Shown: positions 1 through 8,850, counted from the stretch's first letter. The stretch: DNA of 64,000 bases from CBDBJK01 sp965206395 (GCA_965206395.1 CBDBJK010000033.1:186001-250000); one strand, 5' to 3'. The notes: generated from the letters alone by a model not told the origin. Numbers and translations are program-made.

Positions 1-10
1 CGTAAGAGGT

Positions 11-1366
11 ATGTTTAGAACACATGCTAGCAAGGTGATTCTGCCAATTTGCGCCGCTCTTATCGTACTCGCTCTGGCGTGCAGCTCGGAAGAGGAGCCT
101 ACGCCGACACCCGCCTCAGTACCCCAACCGACCGCGGCTCCCTTGAGTATCAAGCAGTACAGCTCTGCCCCAGAAATGGTAATCGACACCAGCAAGAAGT
201 ATACGGCGACCATTGAGATGGAGAAGGGCGGGAATATCGTCATCGAGCTATTCGCCAAAGAGGTTCCGAACACGGTCAACAACTTCGTGTTCCTGGCACG
301 TGAGGGATACTATGATGGGGTTACCTTCCATCGCGTGATACCCGGCTTTATGGCGCAGGGAGGCGACCCTACTGGCACAGGTTCCGGCGGCCCAGGATAT
401 CAGTTTGACAATGAGTTTCATGCCGACGCACGCCACGACTCTCCGGGCATTATCTCGATGGCTAACTCAGGCTTGAGGAGCGGACGCGGGACGAACGGCA
501 GCCAGTTCTTTATTACTTATGTGCCAACTCTGAACCTCGACGGACTGAACCCCGACGGCTCCCCCAAGAGTTGCGGCACTCCGGGTGTCTCTTGCCATGC
601 GGTTTTCGGGAAGGTAATCGAGGGAATGGAAGTAGTCGAGGGCATTTCGCCGCGAGACCCCGCCTCCGCGAGCGCCCCAGGCGATGCCATCAAGACTATC
701 ACGATAGAGGAAAACGAAAGCTCAACCTCAGCACAAGGAGAGGAGCCTACGCCGACACCCACGTCAGTGCCTCAAGCAACGGCGGCACCCGTGACCAACA
801 AGCAGTATAGTTCTGCCCCAGCAATGGTAATTGACACTAGCAAGAAGTATACGGCGACTATTGAGATGGAGAAGGGCGGAGATATCGTCATCGAGCTATT
901 AGCCAAAGAGGTTCCGATAACGGTCAACAACTTCGTGTTCCTGGCACGTGAGGGTTATTACGATGGAATTACCTTCCATCGTGTGATACCTGACTTTATG
1001 GCGCAAACAGGCGACCCTACTGGCACAGGTTCCGGTGGCCCAGGGTACCAGTTTGACAACGAGTTTCACGAAGACGCGCGCCATGACTCTCCGGGCACAG
1101 TGTCGATGGCTAACTCGGGCGTGAGGAACGGACGTGGGACGAACGGCAGCCAATTCTTTATAACATACGTGGACACATCGTTCCTCGACGGTCTGAATCC
1201 CAACGGCAACTCCAAGAACTGCTTCACTCCCGGCGTGTCATGTCATGCGGTATTCGGCAAGGTAATCGAAGGAATGGAAGTAGTCGAGGGTATTTCGGAG
1301 CGAGACCCTGGGTCTGCGACGACTCCGGGCGATGCCATCAAGACCATCACGATAGAGGAAAACTAA
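11..1366 (+). CDS. Lipoprotein with two tandem cyclophilin-type peptidyl-prolyl isomerase domains
   Basis: Cyclophilins interconvert cis/trans proline peptide bonds during folding. The N-terminus is a lipoprotein signal (hydrophobic stretch ending in LALAC, cysteine near residue 24) followed by a Thr/Pro-rich linker, so the protein is probably anchored on the outer face of the membrane. Two near-identical cyclophilin domains follow (about residues 58-235 and 275-450), each with FHRVIPGFMAQGGDPTGTG or a close variant, NGSQFFITYV and HAVFGKVIEGMEVVEGI. The domain linkers are low-complexity P/T/S/A. ATG at 11 is preceded by AGAGG. The stop at 1364-1366 lies in the linker leading to a third domain in the same frame (see 1475-2050). 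Family assignment is secure; the surface location is inferred from the lipobox. Confidence 0.9.
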   Translation: MFRTHASKVILPICAALIVLALACSSEEEPTPTPASVPQPTAAPLSIKQYSSAPEMVIDTSKKYTATIEMEKGGNIVIELFAKEVPNTVNNFVFLAREGYYDGVTFHRVIPGFMAQGGDPTGTGSGGPGYQFDNEFHADARHDSPGIISMANSGLRSGRGTNGSQFFITYVPTLNLDGLNPDGSPKSCGTPGVSCHAVFGKVIEGMEVVEGISPRDPASASAPGDAIKTITIEENESSTSAQGEEPTPTPTSVPQATAAPVTNKQYSSAPAMVIDTSKKYTATIEMEKGGDIVIELLAKEVPITVNNFVFLAREGYYDGITFHRVIPDFMAQTGDPTGTGSGGPGYQFDNEFHEDARHDSPGTVSMANSGVRNGRGTNGSQFFITYVDTSFLDGLNPNGNSKNCFTPGVSCHAVFGKVIEGMEVVEGISERDPGSATTPGDAIKTITIEEN

Positions 1367-1474
1367 CGCTCAACCTCAGTACAAAGAGAGGAGCCTGCGT
1401 CGATACCCACTTTAGCATCCCAACCGACGGCGGCACCCGCTTCAGCGACCCAATCTCAAACAACGGAGGCACCC

Positions 1475-2050
1475 GTGACCAACAAGCAGTATAGTTCTGC
1501 CCCAGCAATGGTAATCGACACCAGCAAGAAATACATGGCGACCATTGAGCTGGAGAAGGGCGGAAACATCGTCATCGAACTATTCGCCAAAGAGGTTCCG
1601 AACACGGTCAACAACTTCGTGTTTCTGGCACGTGAGGGCTACTATGATGGGATTACCTTCCATCGTGTGATACCTGGCTTCATGGCACAGACAGGCGATC
1701 CTACGGGAACAGGTTCCGGTGGCCCAGGCTACCAGTTTGACAATGAGTTTCACACCGACGCGCGCCACGACTCTCCGGGCACTGTCTCGATGGCTAACGC
1801 AGGCATGAGAGGCGGACGCGGGACGAACGGCAGTCAATTCTTCATAACATACGTGGATACGTCGTTTCTCGACGGACTGAATCCCGACGGCTCCCCCAAG
1901 AGTTGCGGCACTCCGGGCGTCTCATGCCATGCGGTATTCGGGAAGGTAATCGAGGGAATGGAAGTAGTTCAAGGCATTTCGGAGCGAGACCCTCAAGCCG
2001 CGAGCGTCCCAGGCGACGTTATGAAGACCATCTCGATAGAAGAAAACTAA
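1475..2050 (+). CDS. Third cyclophilin domain, separated from the tandem pair by an in-frame stop
   Basis: This reads as a complete cyclophilin domain (FHRVIPGFMAQ, NGSQFFITYV, HAVFGKVIEGMEVV). It is in the same frame as the preceding gene, and the sequence from the TAA at 1364 to here is an uninterrupted coding-like linker matching the linker between domains 1 and 2. At the equivalent place linker 1 has AACGAAAGC where linker 2 has AACTAACGC, so one G-to-T change (GAA to TAA) probably split a three-domain protein. If translated alone it could start at GTG 1475 or ATG 1508-1510, but it lacks a signal peptide and a convincing ribosome binding site, so it would be cytoplasmic or simply not made. 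Domain identity is certain; status as an expressed gene is doubtful. Confidence 0.75.
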   Translation: MTNKQYSSAPAMVIDTSKKYMATIELEKGGNIVIELFAKEVPNTVNNFVFLAREGYYDGITFHRVIPGFMAQTGDPTGTGSGGPGYQFDNEFHTDARHDSPGTVSMANAGMRGGRGTNGSQFFITYVDTSFLDGLNPDGSPKSCGTPGVSCHAVFGKVIEGMEVVQGISERDPQAASVPGDVMKTISIEEN

Positions 2051-2076
2051 CACCCAGCCTCAGCCTCAGGAAAAAA

Positions 2077-2122
2077 GGAAACAAAAAGGAGACCCTGCTG
2101 AAAGGGTCTCCTTTTTGTTTCC
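2077..2122. terminator. Bidirectional terminator hairpin between convergent genes
   Basis: A perfect 19-bp inverted repeat (2077-2095 / 2104-2122) has an 8-nt loop. A run of A residues (2071-2076) gives a U-tract for minus-strand transcription, and the arms carry A5/T5 runs. It sits between the cyclophilin gene (+) and the VWA gene (-), which converge here. Confidence 0.9.
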
Positions 2123-2205
2123 AGGCTAGCTTATTGGCTCAGCCTAAATCTACTTATTGACTGGTCACGCGTGGCTCATCATTTGCTTACATGCTGCCTT
2201 ATGGC

Positions 2206-4332
2206 CTAGTCTCCATCGCCCGCAGCGCCTCCCAGTGGTTGAGGCTGTGACGACGAAAGCAGGAAGCTGTACAGCTTACCCTGCGTGCCAATCCAGGTAC
2301 GATCCTGGATCGGCGTCTGCCCGATGAGAGGGTGATTATTGACTCGCACGTTTGTCGTAACCTGTCGATTATAAAGGTCGATTCGACGACGGGCAAAGTT
2401 GAAGGATAGTCCCTCGAACCCGGGGATGTTTAGTTCCTTACCCCAAATGGAGTTCTTGGAGAAAAGGCTTCTCATGAAGCCCCGGTTCAAATTTGCGAAG
2501 TCCACGATTAACTCACTGCGGTCGTTATACAGGAACCCGTATGGTCGGCTCCGCGTGAGCCAATAAATGACCCAGGCCGCTATGAGAACCAGGATAACTA
2601 TAGGTATAGCCAGGAGGCCCCAGTAAGAGCCGGGAGCCAACACTACAGGCTCTATTACGGGCGGAGGCGCGGCGGGGGCCGAGGCCACAGCAAGCTGTTG
2701 AATTGGTTGAACTGATTGAGAGGGCAACACAGACGACAGGACGGTGGACGCCGATGAGTAGGTGTATTGCCTGCCCAAATACTCGATACTCAACCCCAAG
2801 ATTATTGTGTGGAGGGCTTCCCCTTCTGGAGTAAAGAATACCTCATACGACCACGCACGACTCTGATCCAATAACCGTTCAGGCTTTACTTCCAATATCC
2901 CATTCGCATTCAGGGAGGCTACCGACCCGGTAATCTGGTCTATTGGCACGGCATATGGTTGTCCCTGGATATGAACTAGAACGTCGGCTATCTTTGCCCT
3001 CACCCCGGGTTTCAAGTCATCAGTCTGCAGAATGGTTACATCAATAATTGGGAACGCTTGCGTTGTAAATTCGCCCTGGGAGGTTATTCGATGGTCGAAT
3101 TCAGGCCAGGAAAGTTCCAACTCTACTATGTATTGCCCTTCTGCTGAAACCGGAGGTATAGTGGCCGAGTAGTAGCCGTCTCCTCCGATCGCGTCGCCTG
3201 ATACGCCCCTGTCGTTAAGCTCGTGCGCCACAGTCACGCCTTCAGGAGAGGTAACCCTTGCCGTCAGTTGCACGCCCTCGACGCCGACGGCTCCTCGCTG
3301 TCCGTCGGTGACAAACGCGGTTAGCGTGGCAGGTTCGGTCAATGGCATAGGTCCAATTGGCTCAAGAACGGGCGTATATTTGTTCACGGCGTAGTGCGAT
3401 GTTGAGATGGAGCCTTCGACTCCTCTAACGTTTACCTGCCATTCGCCCGGCGCAGGGTCGATTAGACGCCAGATGACTACGAATGGGGTCTCAATTACAA
3501 ACGACGACGCTCGATCTCCGGCTGAAGCCTCAAATCCCGACGGATTGCTTAGTCGCAGAGAGCCGTTCGAGCTTTCTTTGAACACCAAGAGGTTCGCCTC
3601 GCGGGTTCCGGGCACAATGCTGAACTGAGAGGCCAACACATCGGTAGGCGATAGGGTCCCGCCGCCCAGATTGGTGAGCGCCCCTTTTGCCTCATCCTTG
3701 AGAATCTTGTTCGTAAGGCTCTTGAATCCGTCGGGCACGGACAGTTCAAAGGACTCACCTCCAAGCTGTTCAGAGGTTTCACCGAGAAACTCGGCTGCTT
3801 TGCCTGAAGCTTCCGGCAGGCCCAGCCCCACAAGCGCCCATCCATTGTCTTGGAAGAGGCTGCTCAAAGATGTAAGGCGAACAGTCGCTCCCCTGGGTTC
3901 GGCTCTGGTTGAGCCGTCGGTGATGAGATATATGGTGCTGCCGCGCGGAGCGAGCGTGCTGCGCATGAAGGATGACGCTTCGGCAATCGCGCCCAGCAGG
4001 TCGACGTTCTTGGCGGGGCTTGTCGATGCCAGCCAATCGTCTATCCCATCTTGGAACGCCTTGAACTCCTGGTCGCTAGGCAGTATTGGGCCAATCGCGT
4101 TTGCGGGTTCACTCACGCTGATGAAAGCAAAAGGCTGCTCATCTCTGAGTGTCGATACCAGCCCCAGAACCGATTTCACTAAATCAGTGCCCTCCTCAGA
4201 TTCGGAAACCGCCACGCGATCTATTAGAAACACCATGAGTGGACGGTTCGTGTCTGCGAATGCTGCTTGACTGGAGAGCACAACAAGGGCGATTATTGCT
4301 GCTAAAAGAATCCCTGGTATTAGTTTGTGCAT
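2206..4332 (-). CDS. Secreted/membrane-anchored von Willebrand factor A-like protein
   Basis: The 708-residue protein has an N-terminal signal peptide (about residues 1-27, ending AFADTN), then a VWA-like alpha/beta domain (PLMVFLIDRVAV near residue 31 through STIYLITDGSTR near 165). A long beta-rich region with Ig-like or choice-of-anchor character follows (about 230-530). A single transmembrane helix lies near residue 569-592 (IPIVILVLIAAWVIYW), with a soluble C-terminal tail of about 115 residues. The MIDAS motif is degenerate (DRVAV instead of DxSxS), so metal-dependent ligand binding is not assured. VWA proteins of this layout usually mediate surface protein contacts; the partner is unknown. 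Clear start at ATG 4332. The gene overlaps no other real gene and converges with the cyclophilin gene. Confidence 0.75.
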   Translation of the reverse strand: MHKLIPGILLAAIIALVVLSSQAAFADTNRPLMVFLIDRVAVSESEEGTDLVKSVLGLVSTLRDEQPFAFISVSEPANAIGPILPSDQEFKAFQDGIDDWLASTSPAKNVDLLGAIAEASSFMRSTLAPRGSTIYLITDGSTRAEPRGATVRLTSLSSLFQDNGWALVGLGLPEASGKAAEFLGETSEQLGGESFELSVPDGFKSLTNKILKDEAKGALTNLGGGTLSPTDVLASQFSIVPGTREANLLVFKESSNGSLRLSNPSGFEASAGDRASSFVIETPFVVIWRLIDPAPGEWQVNVRGVEGSISTSHYAVNKYTPVLEPIGPMPLTEPATLTAFVTDGQRGAVGVEGVQLTARVTSPEGVTVAHELNDRGVSGDAIGGDGYYSATIPPVSAEGQYIVELELSWPEFDHRITSQGEFTTQAFPIIDVTILQTDDLKPGVRAKIADVLVHIQGQPYAVPIDQITGSVASLNANGILEVKPERLLDQSRAWSYEVFFTPEGEALHTIILGLSIEYLGRQYTYSSASTVLSSVLPSQSVQPIQQLAVASAPAAPPPVIEPVVLAPGSYWGLLAIPIVILVLIAAWVIYWLTRSRPYGFLYNDRSELIVDFANLNRGFMRSLFSKNSIWGKELNIPGFEGLSFNFARRRIDLYNRQVTTNVRVNNHPLIGQTPIQDRTWIGTQGKLYSFLLSSSQPQPLGGAAGDGD

Positions 4333-4458
4333 CTTCCACCTCCCCTAACTCTAAAGTTACCTAAGGCGGTACGATGCAGTCAATTCAAATTGAGTTTAGC
4401 TTTTGGGCATTCGCGGAACGGAAGCCACATTATCACAAAAAAAGAGGTAGAGCTGATA

Positions 4459-4791
4459 TTGAAGCATTGGGGAATCCGGGGAATTATAATAATTGTGTCG
4501 ATAACCAGTGTGTTGGCCTGTAGTAGAGGCTCGACCACAGAATCGATAACAGACGTTGTTGAAAGCGTCGGTGGTTTGATTCAGGATGTGCAGGCCGAAT
4601 CGCTTTTGGAGTTGCGATCACTGACGCTGCGAGACGACGACGGTGAAATGCTCAGGTTTGAGGCCAAGGGCAAGATATTGGCCGAGTTTCCTCCCTCGCA
4701 TCTCAGAGAGCATATGGTCTTGGGTTTGAGGGTGACCGTCGTGTTCCATCGAGAAGGCGACGCATTGATACTAGACGATGTTATCGACTAG
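4459..4791 (+). CDS. Small predicted lipoprotein of unknown function
   Basis: I chose TTG 4459 because the longer frame from 4327 begins inside the divergent gene's start region, and TTG is preceded by GAGGT at 4444-4448. The resulting 110-residue protein opens with a hydrophobic segment ending in SVLAC, a lipobox. The remainder reads as a small beta-rich domain, possibly OB-fold-like (RSLTLRDDDGEMLRFEAKG, LGLRVTVVFHREGDALILDD). No catalytic motif is visible. The stop overlaps the end of the convergent 206-residue gene by 4 nt. A role in envelope homeostasis is only a guess. Confidence 0.55.
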   Translation: MKHWGIRGIIIIVSITSVLACSRGSTTESITDVVESVGGLIQDVQAESLLELRSLTLRDDDGEMLRFEAKGKILAEFPPSHLREHMVLGLRVTVVFHREGDALILDDVID

Positions 4792-5408
4792 GCCCTTGCC
4801 ATTCTTTGTTTTTGTTTACGGCGAGCGTTGTACCATACATACGCTATCCCGCCGACCAGGATAGCCAGCATCACCACGTACACGATTGTGCCTACACCGC
4901 CTGAAGGCAACTGAGACGCTCCTATTCCCAGAGGCATGGTGACTGTTGCCTCACCCAGTCGCTCGCTCTCCAGCTTTACCAACAGGCTCCACGCTCCCGA
5001 CTCCGTGAAGTTTATGTTGGCGTCGTAGTACAGTGACGAGCCTGGCGAAGGAAGGGCCGGAGCCTGAAAAGCTGGCTCGCCCTGTTCGTTAATGGCTATT
5101 ACGGTGATGATTGCGTCATCGACCGGCAGCATGGTCTCGGCATCTAGAGGAGTCACTGAGAAGTGAAGCATACCTATCGCAGGATTCTGCGGCTGGACTC
5201 CGACTATTATCAGATAAAGGCCTTCACGACCTCTGAATAGCTCCAGACGCTCCGTGCCTTCGTGGGCCAAGGCGCGTCCGACCAGCCCAGGAGCCGTCTG
5301 GACTCCGATAGCCATCAGAGTCAGGATTGCGACAATCAGCATCCATCGTAATTGAGAGATGCGAATCTGGCCCCAGATGCCATGAGTTGACTTCATATTC
5401 ACCAGCAT
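4788..5408 (-). CDS. Membrane protein with a YtkA/CopC-like extracellular beta domain
   Basis: The 206 residues begin with a basic stretch and a signal-anchor (about 20-45, MLIVAILTLMAIGVQTAPGL). An extracytoplasmic domain follows that starts HEGTERLELFRGREGLYLI and contains VGVQPQNPAIGMLHFSVTPLD and SGAWSLLVKLESERLGEATV, a pattern like YtkA-like and FixH-like beta-sandwich domains. A C-terminal helix (about 172-194, VGTIVYVVMLAILVGGIAYVWY) and a basic cytoplasmic tail end the protein. Such domains often accompany copper or cytochrome oxidase handling, but no metal-binding His/Met cluster is evident. The start could also be the internal ATG at MKSTHG. Function unassigned. Confidence 0.6.
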   Translation of the reverse strand: MLVNMKSTHGIWGQIRISQLRWMLIVAILTLMAIGVQTAPGLVGRALAHEGTERLELFRGREGLYLIIVGVQPQNPAIGMLHFSVTPLDAETMLPVDDAIITVIAINEQGEPAFQAPALPSPGSSLYYDANINFTESGAWSLLVKLESERLGEATVTMPLGIGASQLPSGGVGTIVYVVMLAILVGGIAYVWYNARRKQKQRMARA

Positions 5409-5969
5409 GGTTTATATATTGATGTCCTGCATTGAGTTGACAGGAAGTCGAAACCTTACGGATCATTGGAACGTGAGACGGCCAGTTGGTGTGCTCGGCA
5501 GGGTTCAAAACTACGACCAATCGGTTATGAGCCGACCGCTCTATTTCCCTTCGATTTGACTGTTCCGCTATTTGAAATACACCCCTTATTCTAGCACAAG
5601 CGATTTGCCATTACTTGTATTGGCTAGGATTAGATCTGACACGCGGGACTTGCCCAAACGCGACCCTGTAGTCAATCGTGGTTTCTGATGTGCCACACTC
5701 ATCTGCCATGTATTTTACCAACGCAGTGTGGTGACCTTTTAGGGTGAGGTTCGGTCCGAAAGAGCCGTTTAGAGCCTTTCCAAGTGGCTTGTGGAGGCTC
5801 GAATAACAATATGAGGCGAGTGGAGTGCATCTGGTTGCTGTTGACTACTTCAATCATTGGTCGTATAGTCCGTGTTATCCTAGGATGGAGTGTTCATGAA
5901 AGCACTGGGATTCATCTGGGAAATACCGGCTTAAGGATTACAAAGAAAAAAAGGAGATTAAGTGCAATT
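5409..5969. other. Intergenic stretch of about 560 bp, no gene recognised
   Basis: This lies between the divergent YtkA-like gene (-) and tpx (+), so it should hold both promoters. An open frame continues upstream of the tpx start (from about 5784), but its translation (many Trp/Ile/Arg, no family match) looks non-coding. I see no tRNA, convincing promoter pair or hairpin. Confidence 0.4.
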
Positions 5970-6494
5970 ATGGCTCTCGAAGAAAGAACAGGCGTATTTG
6001 CAGCAGGCGACAATGCTCTAACTTTGCTTGGCCCGGAAATCAAGGTCGGACAGCAGGCACCGGCGTTCACGGTTACGGGTGGCGGTCTCAGACCCGTCAG
6101 CCTTTCCGATTCCGCCGGGAGCGTTCGCATAATAGCATCGGTGCCGTCACTCGATACGGGCGTGTGTAGCGACGAGACGAAAAAGTTCAGCGAAATTGCA
6201 AACTCACTTCCCGATGACATCCAGATCCTCACCATCAGCATGGACCTGCCGTTTGCGCAGGCTCGCTGGTGCGGAGCAAACGATGTCAATAACGTGACGA
6301 CGGCATCAGACTTTAAGGATAGGCAATTCGGCGACAGCTATGGCGTCCATGTCAAGGAGAACGGACTGCTCGCCCGGGCAGTTTTCGTTGTCGATAAAAA
6401 CGACACGGTGAGGCACGTTGAATACCTTCCCTTGATCGCTCAGCTGCCAGACTTCGATGCCGCCGTCGAAGCCGCAAAGAATGCTGCAGGCTAG
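5970..6494 (+). CDS. tpx: Thiol peroxidase (Tpx, atypical 2-Cys peroxiredoxin)
   Basis: Tpx reduces hydrogen peroxide and alkyl hydroperoxides using thioredoxin, in the cytoplasm. The protein has 174 residues, close to the family norm. The peroxidatic site PSLDTGVCSDETKKF carries the catalytic Thr and Cys, and the resolving Cys lies in ARWCGAND. The start is ATG 5970 (MALEERTGVF), with AAGGAG at 5951-5956. The IS3 element begins only 3 bp after the stop and separates tpx from a likely terminator at 7844. Assignment is firm. Confidence 0.93.
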   Translation: MALEERTGVFAAGDNALTLLGPEIKVGQQAPAFTVTGGGLRPVSLSDSAGSVRIIASVPSLDTGVCSDETKKFSEIANSLPDDIQILTISMDLPFAQARWCGANDVNNVTTASDFKDRQFGDSYGVHVKENGLLARAVFVVDKNDTVRHVEYLPLIAQLPDFDAAVEAAKNAAG

Positions 6495-6586
6495 TTATGA
6501 GGTGGTACCCAAAAACTAGACAACTGGCTAAGAGAGAGTCCAGCTCCTAAAATAACCGGCAACTAACCGACGTGAAGGAGCAGGAC

Positions 6587-6871
6587 ATGAAACAGACGAG
6601 GAATAAGCACAGTCCGGCGTTCAAGGCCAAGGTGGCCCTGGCCGCCCTTGCGGGGGAAGGGACCATCGCCCAGCTGGCCAGCCGATTTGAGGTCCATCCC
6701 AGTCAGATTCACGCCTGGAAAAGGGCCCTGGTGGAAGGAGCCCCGGAGCTATTTGCCACCAATCAGAAATCCCAGGAGAAAGCCAAGGAAGCTCAGATTA
6801 ACCACCTCTACCGGCACATCGGCCAGCTGAAGGTGGAACGCGATTTTTTGTCGGAAAGGTCCGGTCTATGA
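6587..6871 (+). CDS. IS3-family transposase OrfA (HTH protein)
   Basis: This 94-residue protein supplies the DNA-binding part of the IS3 transposase. A helix-turn-helix of the HTH_Tnp_1 type is visible (KHSPAFKAKVALAALAGEG ... LASRFEVHPSQIHAWKRAL), followed by a leucine-zipper-like helix (EAQINHLYRHIGQLKVERDFL). The start is ATG 6587, chosen because AAGGAG lies 6 nt upstream; an in-frame GTG at 6572 is also possible. The stop overlaps the orfB start as ATGA, so the two may be made by translational coupling rather than only by frameshifting. Identical in sequence to the protein at 51298-51582. Confidence 0.92.
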   Translation: MKQTRNKHSPAFKAKVALAALAGEGTIAQLASRFEVHPSQIHAWKRALVEGAPELFATNQKSQEKAKEAQINHLYRHIGQLKVERDFLSERSGL

Positions 6872-7803
6872 GTCGCAGCATACGGCGAGCCATGATAGAC
6901 CGAGACCACCAGCAGCTGTCTTTGGTGCGTCAATGTATCCTGCTGGACGTCAGCCGGGCCTCGGTGTACTACCGGCCGGTACCGACCAGGGCAGAAGACC
7001 TGGAGTTGATGGCCCTGATGGACCGTCAGTATTTGAAGACCCCCTTCTACGGCTCCAGGAAGATGAAGGCCTGGCTGCTGCAACAGGGCTATCTGGTGAG
7101 CCGAAAAAGGGTTCGAAGGCTGATGCGGTTGATGGGTCTGGAAGCCATCTACCGGCGTCCCAACACCAGCAAACCAGCGCCGGGACACCGGATCTTTCCC
7201 TATCTGCTGAAGGGAGTGGAGGTTAATCGGGTCGACCAGGTCTGGGCCGCGGACATCACCTACATCCCCATGGCGAAGGGCTTCCTGTACCTGGTGGCCA
7301 TCATGGACTGGCACAGCCGGCACGTGCTGGCCTGGAAGCTCTCCAACACCATGGACACCAGCTTCTGCGTGGCGGCGTTGGAGGAAGCCCTGGGTAAGGG
7401 ACGACCGGAGATATTCAACACCGACCAGGGGAGTCAGTTCACCAGTGAGGCCTTTACCCAGACGTTGCAGGAGCAGAGGGTCCAGGTCAGCATGGATGGT
7501 AAGGGTAGGTACCTGGACAACATCTTCGTGGAGCGGCTGTGGCGGAGCATCAAGTACGAGGAGGTGTATCTGAAAGCTTACCAGACCGTCGCCGAGGCCC
7601 GAACTGGGATCAATGCCTACCTGGAGTTCTACAACCGGCAGAGGCCTCACCAGGCTTTGGGCTACCGGACCCCAGCAGAGGTGTACCAACATGGCCAGGA
7701 AGAAAGGGGAGCAGCAGCTGAAGAAGCAGGGCTGCCATCGGGCTTGGTGAAACCTAGCGCAGGGGTGGGAGACTCTCTTAATTTAGCCCTCGTGCTGTCT
7801 TAA
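6868..7803 (+). CDS. IS3-family transposase OrfB (DDE integrase domain)
   Basis: The 311-residue catalytic subunit has an HTH_21-type region (residues about 45-100, SRKMKAWLLQQGYLVSRKRV) and an rve integrase core. The DDE triad is visible as WAADITYIPM, FNTDQGSQFTS and FVERLWRSIKYEEVY. The family C-terminal motif FYNRQRPHQALGYRTPAEVY is intact. Overlaps orfA by 4 nt. Nothing suggests inactivation, so this copy should be able to transpose. The translated protein is the same as at 51579-52514. Confidence 0.95.
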   Translation: MSRSIRRAMIDRDHQQLSLVRQCILLDVSRASVYYRPVPTRAEDLELMALMDRQYLKTPFYGSRKMKAWLLQQGYLVSRKRVRRLMRLMGLEAIYRRPNTSKPAPGHRIFPYLLKGVEVNRVDQVWAADITYIPMAKGFLYLVAIMDWHSRHVLAWKLSNTMDTSFCVAALEEALGKGRPEIFNTDQGSQFTSEAFTQTLQEQRVQVSMDGKGRYLDNIFVERLWRSIKYEEVYLKAYQTVAEARTGINAYLEFYNRQRPHQALGYRTPAEVYQHGQEERGAAAEEAGLPSGLVKPSAGVGDSLNLALVLS

Positions 7804-7843
7804 TAATGGGGTCCACCTTATTAAACCCCTCAATCACGAATTA

Positions 7844-7881
7844 ATATCCCGACTCTTCTTATGATGAGTCGGGATATTTTC
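7844..7881 (+). terminator. Rho-independent terminator, probably of tpx, displaced by the IS3 insertion
   Basis: A 12-bp stem ATATCCCGACTC / GAGTCGGGATAT (7844-7855 / 7866-7877) with a 10-nt loop is followed by TTT. With the IS3 element removed it would lie about 30 nt after the tpx stop codon. Confidence 0.8.
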
Positions 7882-8022
7882 ACAATCGCCGCGTTATTTT
7901 GATTTTACAGAATCGAGTCGGTCACTTTCTGAAATTTGCGCACTGGATAGCTTTATACAAGGATACCGCTATTAACCAGAATGTTGATGGGCTTGGCCTT
8001 GTTTGCCTTTAAGGACTTAAGT

Positions 8023-8850
8023 ATGCGTCTGGAAAACCGAGTGGCAATAATCACGGGGGCAGGTAGAGGAATTGGTCGCTATATCGCTCTGGGATTCGCT
8101 AGAGAAGGTGCTCGGCTTGCACTAGCCGCGCGAACTACTGCCCAGCTAGCGGAAACAGCAGAACAGGCCGAGGCACTTGGCGCTCCCACTTTAGTCATTA
8201 CTGCTGACGTTAGCAATCAATCCCAAGTTGACAGCATGGTACAGCAGACATTAGATAAGTTTGAAACCATAGACATTCTCATCAATAACGCAGGTGCTAT
8301 CGGATCAATGGGTACGGTTGAACAAATCGACCCTTCTGATTGGATTCAGACTATCAACACAAACTTCATAGGTACTTACCTTTGCTGCCGAGCCGTTCTG
8401 CCAGCGATGCTGCGACAGAATCGGGGCAAGATCATCAATGTGTCAGGTGGAGGCGCTAGCGACAATGCACTCAAGTACTTTTCTGCGTATTCCTCCAGCA
8501 AGGCGGCGATTCTCAAACTGACGGAAGTCTTATCCCTGGAAGTGGCTGACAAGAATATTCAGGTAAATGCGGTGGCTCCGGGCGCGCACCGTACTCAGTT
8601 GACAGAAGAGCTAGTAAGTAGCATGAGGGATACTGGGGATTCAGATTATTATAGGATGGTTCACGATCTGTTCAGCGAGGAAGGCCCTCTGGAACAACTC
8701 CTGGAGCTAACAGTATTCCTGGGTAGTGAAGACTCAGGAGAACTTAGTGGGCGCGTTATCTCCTTCAATGACTTTTCGTCCGAATTCCAGGCCAAAAATC
8801 CTGAAATCATGGCTTCAGATGTATATAAAGTTCGCAGAGTGAAACCATAG
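8023..8850 (+). CDS. Short-chain dehydrogenase/reductase (SDR family)
   Basis: A classical SDR of 275 residues, using NAD(P)H to oxidise or reduce an unknown alcohol/ketone substrate in the cytoplasm. Motifs: cofactor loop TGAGRGIG near residue 12, NNAG near 90, and the catalytic YSSSK around 160. The C-terminus (DFSSEFQAKNPEIMASDVYKVRRVKP) differs from the usual VDGG ending. I use ATG 8023 because AAGGA lies 7 nt upstream and the motif spacing from the N-terminus is then typical; the frame extends upstream to 7981 without homology. Single gene, substrate not deducible. Confidence 0.88.
   Translation: MRLENRVAIITGAGRGIGRYIALGFAREGARLALAARTTAQLAETAEQAEALGAPTLVITADVSNQSQVDSMVQQTLDKFETIDILINNAGAIGSMGTVEQIDPSDWIQTINTNFIGTYLCCRAVLPAMLRQNRGKIINVSGGGASDNALKYFSAYSSSKAAILKLTEVLSLEVADKNIQVNAVAPGAHRTQLTEELVSSMRDTGDSDYYRMVHDLFSEEGPLEQLLELTVFLGSEDSGELSGRVISFNDFSSEFQAKNPEIMASDVYKVRRVKP

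Larger units (their letters stand above)
6498..7820 (+). mobile_element. IS3-family insertion sequence, copy 1 (1323 bp)
   Basis: The ends are imperfect inverted repeats: left TGAGGTGGTACCC, right (reversed) TAAGGTGGACCCC. Limits were set by comparison with copy 2 at 51209-52531, which is also 1323 bp and differs by one base where I compared them (AAA versus AAG near 6590). A 3-bp direct repeat TTA flanks it (6495-6497 and 7821-7823), as IS3 elements produce on insertion. It carries overlapping orfA and orfB. It landed just behind tpx. Confidence 0.93.

Noticed and set aside
6808..7692. Long minus-strand frame antisense to the IS3 transposase (also at 51519-52403)
   Set aside because: Composition is the mirror of orfB codons (His/Gln/Val-rich), with no family pattern; orfB is clearly the real gene.
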